Source: Candidatus Omnitrophota bacterium (lineage in GTDB: Bacteria; Omnitrophota; Gorgyraeia; 2-01-FULL-45-10). Taken from it: a stretch of DNA of 7,929 nucleotides. The stretch covers positions 1 to 7,929 of the forward strand of contig JAUYPN010000051.1 in assembly GCA_030695725.1 (NCBI GenBank), given 5' to 3'. The notes under the pieces were generated by a model. That model was not told the DNA's origin. It was given only the letters and a program-made list of their open reading frames with translations, and did no database searches. Shown here one piece after another: positions 1 through 4,385 of this stretch; the stretch's first letter is position 1, and every line of letters starts with the position of its first letter. A program made the translations under genes and the position numbers.

Positions 1-3
1 AAG

Positions 4-15
4 TTTTGCTTTACA
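4..15 (+). repeat. 12-bp direct repeat TTTTGCTTTACA, copy 1
   Basis: The same 12 bases recur at 959-970, so the two copies bracket the secreted protein gene and its promoter. About two such 12-mer pairs are expected by chance in a window this size, so only the flanking position makes it worth recording. Confidence 0.3.
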
Positions 16-79
16 GACTTGGGTTACCATTACCAAATAAACCCAGGATCATGGAAAATGTAGTGGAGACTTTGGGGGG

Positions 80-901
80 TTAATCGACGTAAGTCATTGA
101 TACTATTACAAGTTCGTTTTTTAACTGCGGAAGATGGGCTAACTCAGGCAGGACACCGTCAAAGCCATTTCGCTCTCTAAACTCCTCCATTTTTTTAAGA
201 ACATCCGGAGGGGCTTCTAAGCTTTTTATTAATTCACCTGCCGCTCTTAATCTCTCCTTCACCAGCTCTAACAATTCTTCCTTATTATCTGGTTGAGAAG
301 ATAACTTCATTTGTAATCGATAAAAATCATCCAGCGTTAACAACTTTGGCGGCAAAACTTGAGGCGCTGCAGTGCTTGCGTCATGGTTAACGAACCATAC
401 CCCCTCGAGGCCCGGGTAAGCGAGATGATGCTTCTCATCATCTCTGATTCCCAGTTCTCGGCGCTCCCCTTTGTCAAGGTTATCGACAAATAACGCATGA
501 ATTGTGACTGTGACGTTTTCATTCTTAAAATGGAAGACGGCATATTTGTATTCTCTCTTGCTGCATTGGAAAATTCCTGTTTTTACATTCTTATCTATCT
601 TTACTTCGCCATTCGGGAACCTGTTATTGAATTTTACTATATGACTCTCACGAAGTTTTTTTGCCTTAACAAGGGTTTTTATTTCTTTTGCGATGTAAGC
701 GGCTGTAACGGTATTCCTGAAGTCTAACCTATGCGCTTCGGAGAAAGGTTTCAATCTTGATTCTGCAGCAAGAGTGGTTTGTTCGTATGAAATGCGGTCT
801 GGAGGAGCTGCCCAAGCTATGTCATTTACTAAAAATAGACACACCATAGCTATCGCTATAGCTTTATATAAGATGCTGTATTTGGATCTATAAATAAACA
901 T
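80..901 (-). CDS. Secreted protein of unknown function, signal peptide
   Basis: A 273-residue protein that I do not recognise. Residues 1-31 look like a Sec signal peptide: basic residues (R5, K7, K13), a hydrophobic stretch at about 14-28, and an A-W-A cleavage motif at 29-31, so the mature protein would be periplasmic or exported. Ending the signal in NDIAWA is a pattern I associate with Omnitrophota exported proteins (recall, not a search). The mature part has a mixed region (35-185) with one cysteine (C113) and a largely helical, charged C-terminal region (about 189-244). No catalytic motif or transmembrane segment is visible after the signal. The ATG at 901 is chosen because it gives a complete signal peptide and follows a strong promoter; it has no Shine-Dalgarno sequence. 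The gene looks richer in A+T than its neighbours and lies downstream of rnhB with its own promoter, so it is probably a separate, lineage-specific unit. Confidence 0.75.
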   Translation of the reverse strand: MFIYRSKYSILYKAIAIAMVCLFLVNDIAWAAPPDRISYEQTTLAAESRLKPFSEAHRLDFRNTVTAAYIAKEIKTLVKAKKLRESHIVKFNNRFPNGEVKIDKNVKTGIFQCSKREYKYAVFHFKNENVTVTIHALFVDNLDKGERRELGIRDDEKHHLAYPGLEGVWFVNHDASTAAPQVLPPKLLTLDDFYRLQMKLSSQPDNKEELLELVKERLRAAGELIKSLEAPPDVLKKMEEFRERNGFDGVLPELAHLPQLKNELVIVSMTYVD

Positions 902-910
902 AGTAGTAAG

Positions 911-938
911 ATTATACCATGCGGCTTTGTTAATTCAA
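911..938 (-). promoter_or_regulatory. Sigma-70-type promoter for the secreted protein gene
   Basis: Reading the minus strand, TTGAAT (933-938) and a perfect TATAAT (911-916) are separated by 16 nt, and TGG directly precedes the -10, making an extended -10 (TGn). Normal spacing puts the start of transcription at about 904-905, only 3-4 nt before the ATG at 901. The mRNA would then be effectively leaderless, consistent with the lack of a Shine-Dalgarno sequence. Confidence 0.7.
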
Positions 939-939
939 G

Positions 940-962
940 AAAAAGTTATCTAACTTTTTTTT
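940..962. terminator. AT-rich hairpin, possible terminator
   Basis: AAAAAGTTA (940-948) and TAACTTTTT (951-959) are perfect inverted repeats with 2 nt between them, and the T run continues to 962. Read on the plus strand the hairpin runs into eight T residues. Read on the minus strand, the direction of rnhB, it ends in TTTTTC. The stem is almost all A-T and weak, so termination of the rnhB operon here is only possible. It lies just upstream of the -35 of the next gene, so it could equally be a promoter-proximal AT-rich element. Confidence 0.35.
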
Positions 963-970
963 GCTTTACA
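959..970 (+). repeat. 12-bp direct repeat TTTTGCTTTACA, copy 2
   Basis: Second copy of the 12-mer at 4-15, overlapping the T run of the AT-rich hairpin. It lies on the promoter side of the secreted protein gene. It could mark the edges of an inserted segment, but chance is a fair alternative. Confidence 0.3.
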
Positions 971-978
971 TTGCAATG

Positions 979-1000
979 GATGCCCACTTTCGCGGGCATG
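979..1000 (-). repeat. Short GAAA-loop hairpin repeat (ATGCCC...GGGCAT)
   Basis: On the minus strand ATGCCC (999-994) pairs with GGGCAT (985-980). The inner C-G and G-U pairs extend the stem to 8 bp, closed by a GAAA tetraloop (991-988). It starts about 10 nt after the rnhB stop and has no U tract after it, so it does not look like a standard intrinsic terminator. Six-base arms around 8 nt is the layout of the neisserial dRS3 repeat and of similar CCCGCGAAAG repeats I recall from many genomes. A dispersed repeat is therefore likely, and it may also protect the 3' end of the operon mRNA. Confidence 0.5.
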
Positions 1001-1009
1001 ACAGCGAAT

Positions 1010-1642
1010 TTATACTAGAAAATCTTTGATGGGGCGAAAACTACTGCGGTGGATCGGGGATGCGCCGTGGGTTTTTATCGCGGCCATGTGTTCTCTGGTG
1101 CCATAACCTTTGTGTCTGGCGAACCCGTACTGCGGATAGAGCTTATCGTAATCTACCATTATCCTGTCTCTCGTTACCTTGGCCACTATGGATGCTGCGG
1201 CTATAGAAAGACTCTTTGAGTCTCCTCCGACAATGCACTTCAGCGGGCACTTTGTCGCTATCTTCATATTCCCGTCCACTATCACGTAATCGGGCGGGAT
1301 CTTCAATCTTGAAACGGCCATCTGCATGGCCTTCTTTGTCGCCTGATAGATGTTGACCTTATCTATCGTCCTCTCGCCTATTATACCTACGCCTACGATA
1401 GATTTTTTTAATATTTCGCGGTAAGCAACTTCTCTTCTTTTCGCGGTCAATTTTTTGGAGTCGTCTATGCGCTCCTTAAATCTGATGTCCTTTACGATGA
1501 CGGCGCCCGCGACGACGGGTCCGGCCAAAGGGCCTCTACCCGCTTCATCGACACCGGCGATGCGACTGAACCCTAAGCTATTTAGACTCTTCTCGTGGAG
1601 CAGCAGCCTCGTCACTTTGAGCGCGTTCGATCTTTTCTTCAA
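1010..1642 (-). CDS. rnhB: Ribonuclease HII
   Basis: RNase HII cuts the RNA strand of RNA-DNA hybrids and starts removal of single ribonucleotides from DNA in the cytoplasm. The fold signature is clear: DEAGRG at 32-37 (D32, E33), IVDGN at 121-125 (D123) and GGDSKSLSIAAASIVAK at 139-155 (D141) supply the four metal-binding acidic residues. The family C-terminal block, with YGFARHKGYGT and SPIHRSSF, is intact. At 210 residues the length is normal. The start is uncertain. The longest frame begins with TTG at 1642 and overlaps rplS by 65 nt, with only a weak purine-rich stretch upstream. A GTG at 1615 would shorten the overlap to 38 nt, and both keep the core. Its place after rplS is the common bacterial order, and it is last in the operon. 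Confidence 0.95.
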   Translation of the reverse strand: MKKRSNALKVTRLLLHEKSLNSLGFSRIAGVDEAGRGPLAGPVVAGAVIVKDIRFKERIDDSKKLTAKRREVAYREILKKSIVGVGIIGERTIDKVNIYQATKKAMQMAVSRLKIPPDYVIVDGNMKIATKCPLKCIVGGDSKSLSIAAASIVAKVTRDRIMVDYDKLYPQYGFARHKGYGTREHMAAIKTHGASPIHRSSFRPIKDFLV

Positions 1643-1970
1643 TCTTGGTCTCTTTCCCTATCTTCTTCTTCAGATAATAGAGTTTCGCCCTCTTAACATC
1701 GCCCTTCTTGATCACCACTATTCTCTCTACGGAAGGTGTATGCAGCGGAAACACCCTCTCCACCCCTTCTCCGTAAGAGATCTTGCGGACCGTGAATGTC
1801 TCTCCGAGGCCGGATCCTTTTTTGGCAATGACTATGCCCTCAAAAGTCTGTGCCCTGGTATTGCCTTCTTCGATGATCTTGACTAGAACATCTATGGTAT
1901 CGCCTACGTTAAATTGAGGGATATCCTTCTTCAAGTGTATGGCCTCAACCAGTTTTGTGTACTTATCCAT
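1578..1970 (-). CDS. rplS: 50S ribosomal protein L19
   Basis: L19 sits on the large subunit near its interface with the small subunit. The sequence matches the family from the N-terminus (KLVEAIHLKKDIPQFNVGDT) through the conserved EGIVIAKKGSG and SVERIVVIKKGDVKRAKLYYL (residues 80-100). It has 130 residues against about 115 in typical L19. The extra part is a charged E/K/A-rich tail (about 106-130) whose last 21 residues are encoded in the stretch shared with rnhB. The start ATG overlaps the trmD stop by 8 nt (ATGGATAA) and follows a strong AAGGAAGGAAG Shine-Dalgarno sequence inside trmD, so translation is likely coupled to trmD. Confidence 0.97.
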   Translation of the reverse strand: MDKYTKLVEAIHLKKDIPQFNVGDTIDVLVKIIEEGNTRAQTFEGIVIAKKGSGLGETFTVRKISYGEGVERVFPLHTPSVERIVVIKKGDVKRAKLYYLKKKIGKETKIEEKIERAQSDEAAAPREESK

Positions 1971-2676
1971 CTTTCTTCCTTCCTTTCTTGATTAAATCGG
2001 GACGACGCTTGAGCGTTCTCTTTAACGACTCTGAACTACGCCATCTTTCTATATTTTTATGGTTCCCGCTTAAAAGGATGTCGGGAACCTTCATACCATT
2101 GAATTCCGCAGGCCTCGTGTATTGCGGATACTCCAACAAGCTATTTTCAAAAGACTCGCTCTTCACAGAGCCGCTATGCCCCAGCACTCCAGGGATGAGT
2201 CTCGAAACCGCGTCGACCACCACAAGCGCCGGAAGCTCGCCGCAGGTCAGGACATAATCACCTATCGATATCTCCTCGTCTGCCATTTCGCGTATGCGCT
2301 CATCGACGCCTTCGTAATGGCCGCATATGAGGATGAGTCTCTTCTCCTTAACTAACCTCTTCGCGGCTTTCTGATCGAACTTTTTACCCTGAGGGGTAAG
2401 AAGAACCACATGCCCACCCCGAGGGTGTGCATTACACCCCCGGGGTGTAACCTCTAATTCTTCGAGCGCACGATAGACCGGCTCGATTTTCATCACCATG
2501 CCCGGACCGCCGCCAAACGGCTTGTCATCCGCGGTCTTGTGGGCGTCGCTCGTCCAATCTCTCAAGTTCCTTACGCTTATTTCAAGGAGCCCCTTCTCTT
2601 GAGCGATCTTCAGCATCGACTCTCCCAGGATGTTCTCGAACATCTTGGGAAAAAGCGTCAATATGTCTATCTTCAT
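1963..2676 (-). CDS. trmD: tRNA (guanine-N1)-methyltransferase TrmD
   Basis: TrmD puts the m1G37 methyl group on tRNAs that read CNN codons, using S-adenosylmethionine, and so prevents +1 frameshifting. The SPOUT trefoil-knot motifs are present: GGGPGM (55-60), TPQGKKFDQ (94-102), LICGHYEGVDER (116-127), ISIGDYVLTCGELPA (136-150), RLIPGVLG (159-166), YPQYTRP (183-189) and VPDILLSGNH (197-206). The length of 237 is normal. Three oddities are visible. Residues about 75-91 are encoded by a GC-rich palindrome. The knot has TCGE where E. coli has SGGE. The segment equivalent to E. coli TEDSF reads KSESF, placing Glu176 where the catalytic Asp169 would align. The ATG at 2676 has a short GGGG Shine-Dalgarno (2682-2685) touching the end of the upstream palindromic repeat. 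The gene follows rpsP without the usual khpA and rimM between them. Confidence 0.96.
   Translation of the reverse strand: MKIDILTLFPKMFENILGESMLKIAQEKGLLEISVRNLRDWTSDAHKTADDKPFGGGPGMVMKIEPVYRALEELEVTPRGCNAHPRGGHVVLLTPQGKKFDQKAAKRLVKEKRLILICGHYEGVDERIREMADEEISIGDYVLTCGELPALVVVDAVSRLIPGVLGHSGSVKSESFENSLLEYPQYTRPAEFNGMKVPDILLSGNHKNIERWRSSESLKRTLKRRPDLIKKGRKKDG
2415..2450. repeat. GC-rich palindrome inside trmD coding sequence
   Basis: TTACACCCC (2432-2440) and GGGGTGTAA (2442-2450) are perfect 9-base arms around one base. Beside them CACCC (2415-2419) and GGGTG (2423-2427) form a second, smaller palindrome, so the stretch is an imperfect tandem of a unit of about 20 bp. Read in trmD it encodes the P-R-G-rich loop at residues about 76-88, making the segment between GGGPGM and the PQG motif 6 residues longer than in E. 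coli TrmD. This looks like a small in-frame repeat insertion in a surface loop. Confidence 0.5.
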
Positions 2677-2684
2677 GCAAACCC

Positions 2685-2832
2685 CGTCATTGCGAGCGAC
2701 TGCGAGGCGGAGCCGAAGCAGGAGCGAAGCAATCTCTTTTTTAGATTGCTTCGTACTTCGACTTCGCTCAGTACGAAGTCCTGAGCTTTTGCCGAAGGAC
2801 TTCGTCGGGCTTAAGCCCTCCTCGCAATGACG
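2685..2832. repeat. Compound TCATTGCGAG palindromic repeat (rpsP-trmD gap)
   Basis: The ends are perfect 12-base inverted repeats, CGTCATTGCGAG (2685-2696) and CTCGCAATGACG (2821-2832). An inner pair CGAAGCAATCT / AGATTGCTTCG (2725-2735 / 2743-2753) forms an 11-bp hairpin with a 7-nt loop. The same ends and inner pair occur at 4465-4551 inside prmC, so this is a dispersed non-coding element with no ORF of its own. Between the inner hairpin and the right end it carries an extra block (2749-2818) made of a second repeat family and the perfect palindrome GGGCTTAAGCCC (2807-2818). It fills the gap between rpsP (stop 2846) and trmD (start 2676), so it will fold in the operon mRNA and may affect trmD expression or mRNA processing. 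Confidence 0.85.
2749..2805 (+). repeat. Nested two-hairpin element with TTCGAC...GCTCAG core
   Basis: Two hairpins stand side by side: CTTCGTACT (2749-2757) with AGTACGAAG (2770-2778), and ACGAAGTCC (2773-2781) with GGACTTCGT (2797-2805). The stretch between the arms of the first reads TCGACTTCGCTC; the second encloses TGAGCTTTTGCCGAA. The two enclosed stretches are themselves partly complementary, so the two-hairpin form and one long hairpin are alternatives. The element at 7841-7895 has the same cores with different stem bases. It interrupts the host palindrome, whose undisturbed version is seen at 4465-4551. Confidence 0.7.
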
Positions 2833-2845
2833 CTAATAAACAATC

Positions 2846-3094
2846 TCATTTCTTCGTTATTCCCTGCTTCTTCAAAAGCAACCCCACCGCATGAGACGGG
2901 ATAGCGCCCACTCCCAACCAATATTCGGCGCGCTCTCTGTTAACTTTGACATTGGCCGGGTTTGTCTTCGGATCATAATATCCGAGAGTCTCTATCGGCT
3001 CACTGTCTCTTGCTCTGCGCTTGTCCATCACGACTATACGGTGAGACGGTTTTTTTAGCGTCCCGAACCTTTTAAGTCTTATCACTGCCGGCAT
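2846..3094 (-). CDS. rpsP: 30S ribosomal protein S16
   Basis: S16 is an early-binding small-subunit protein needed for 30S assembly. The 82-residue sequence fits the family over its full length: IRLKRFGTLKKPSHRIVVMDKRRARDS at 5-31 (usual form IRLKRxGxKKxPxYRIVVxDSRxxRDG), then IETLGYYDP (34-42) and the AEYWLGVGAIPS segment (56-67) before a basic tail. The ATG at 3094 has an excellent GAGGAGG Shine-Dalgarno (3100-3106) at 5 nt spacing. It lies 25 nt after the murA stop with no obvious promoter between, so read-through from murA is likely. Its own stop is followed by a 148-bp palindromic repeat before trmD. Confidence 0.98.
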   Translation of the reverse strand: MPAVIRLKRFGTLKKPSHRIVVMDKRRARDSEPIETLGYYDPKTNPANVKVNRERAEYWLGVGAIPSHAVGLLLKKQGITKK

Positions 3095-3099
3095 TTTTT

Positions 3100-3106
3100 C
3101 CTCCTC
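3100..3106 (-). promoter_or_regulatory. Strong Shine-Dalgarno of rpsP
   Basis: GAGGAGG on the minus strand, 5 A residues before the rpsP ATG. It is the clearest ribosome-binding site in the window and fixes the rpsP start. It gives S16 independent high-level initiation despite only 25 nt separating it from murA. Confidence 0.85.
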
Positions 3107-3119
3107 GTTTTATACAGTT

Positions 3120-4385
3120 TTACTTCTCTTTTTCTCTCCATACATTAGCGCCTAACTTCAGTAACTTATCCTCTATATTCTCGTAGCCTCTATCCAGATG
3201 GTATATCCTATGAACATCGGTCCTGCCGTTGGCCACAAGCCCTGCGAGCACGAGCGCCGCCGATGCCCTTAAGTCCGAGGCCATGACAGGCGCGCCGCTT
3301 AAGCTCTTGACTCCCTTTATTATGGCGCACGGCCCCTCAAGAAGAATGTTCGCGCCCATTCGGTTAAGTTCGCTTATATGGATAAATCTCTCCGGGTATA
3401 TCTTTTCGGTTATGACGCTTATTCCATCGGTCACGGCCATCAGGCTCATAAATTGGGCCTGCATATCCGTCGCAAATCCCGGGTACGGCAGTGTCGTCAT
3501 GTCCGTGGGCTTTAATTTTTTGACGTACTTTGCCCTGATCCCGTTCGGAATATTCTTTATATCCAGGCCCGACTCTCTCAACTTATCCACCATGGCGATC
3601 ATATGTTCGAGCTTGGCGTTCTTTAATGTCACATCGCCCTTCGTTATCGCGGCGGCAAGTATATAGGTGCCGGCTTCTACCCTGTCAGCTATCACCGTAT
3701 GCTCCGCGCCATGCAGCTTCTTTACTCCCTCAACTATTATCCTGGGAGTCCCATACCCTTTGATCTTAGCTCCCATCTTGATAAGAAATGTCGCGAGGTC
3801 GGCGACTTCAGGTTCGCACGCCGCGTTCTCTATTATCGTAACACCGCGGGCAAGCGTAGCGGCCATCATCACGTTGTCGGTGGCGAGGACGCTCGAACCG
3901 AAGTGGCCGCCCAGATATATATGAGTTCCTTTCAGATTTCGTCCGTCCGCTATTAAGTATCCCTTCTCGACCTTTATCCTGGCGCCGAGAGCGGTCAATC
4001 CTTTTAAATGGATATCTATGGGCCTCGGCCCTATGACGCAGCCTCCGGGAAACGAAACCTCGGCTCTTCTCTTCTTGGCTAACAGAGGCCCGAGAACGCA
4101 TATCGAGGCGCGCATAGTGCTCACCAATTCATAAGGAGCTACGTATTTGGAATAACCTTCCGGATCTACTGTTACGGTACCATCGTCCTGCTGGACCTTG
4201 ACGCCAAAGTTCTTCAGGATCTTGAGCATCGTGGACATATCCTTCAGAGCCGGGATATTCCTGATCACCGATCTGTCGTCGGAGAGAAGCGTCGCCGCCA
4301 ATATGGGGAGACAGGCATTTTTGGCCCCGCTTATCGTTACGGTACCATGCAGGCGTCTACCGCCCTCTATTACTAATTTATCCAT
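3120..4385 (-). CDS. murA: UDP-N-acetylglucosamine 1-carboxyvinyltransferase
   Basis: MurA transfers enolpyruvate from phosphoenolpyruvate to UDP-GlcNAc, the first committed step of peptidoglycan synthesis in the cytoplasm. The 421-residue length is typical (E. coli 419). Visible family features are SGAKNA with K22 and N23; the active-site loop PGGCVIGPRPIDIH (114-126) with Cys116 equivalent to E. coli Cys115; GFATDMQAQF (303-312) with the catalytic Asp307; DLRASAALVLAGL (371-383) with Arg373; and the terminal RGYENIEDKLLKLGA (399-413). Because the loop Cys is kept, fosfomycin would be expected to alkylate it. A complete murA fits a cell with peptidoglycan. The ATG overlaps the prmC end by 13 nt, so it is likely coupled to the termination-factor genes. 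No repeat-derived insert is seen in it, in contrast to prmC and trmD. Confidence 0.98.
   Translation of the reverse strand: MDKLVIEGGRRLHGTVTISGAKNACLPILAATLLSDDRSVIRNIPALKDMSTMLKILKNFGVKVQQDDGTVTVDPEGYSKYVAPYELVSTMRASICVLGPLLAKKRRAEVSFPGGCVIGPRPIDIHLKGLTALGARIKVEKGYLIADGRNLKGTHIYLGGHFGSSVLATDNVMMAATLARGVTIIENAACEPEVADLATFLIKMGAKIKGYGTPRIIVEGVKKLHGAEHTVIADRVEAGTYILAAAITKGDVTLKNAKLEHMIAMVDKLRESGLDIKNIPNGIRAKYVKKLKPTDMTTLPYPGFATDMQAQFMSLMAVTDGISVITEKIYPERFIHISELNRMGANILLEGPCAIIKGVKSLSGAPVMASDLRASAALVLAGLVANGRTDVHRIYHLDRGYENIEDKLLKLGANVWREKEK

Noticed and set aside
20..45. Small hairpin TGGGTT / AACCCA downstream of the exported-protein gene as a terminator
   Set aside because: Only 6 bp of stem around a 14-nt loop and no T tract on the minus strand, so it cannot be supported as a terminator.
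2677..2845. The rpsP-trmD palindrome as an intrinsic terminator splitting the operon
   Set aside because: No U tract follows any of its hairpins in the minus direction, and no promoter is visible before trmD. A dispersed copy in prmC shows that it is a repeat element and not a dedicated terminator.
3229..3924. Long plus-strand open frames opposite murA with hydrophobic-looking translations
   Set aside because: MurA is complete and conserved on the minus strand. Antisense frames of such genes often look hydrophobic, and these have no start signals.
4171..4348. GTTACGGTACCAT occurring twice within murA
   Set aside because: Both copies encode a similar G-T-V-T motif in beta strands of the protein. 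Shared codons explain the match better than a repeat element.
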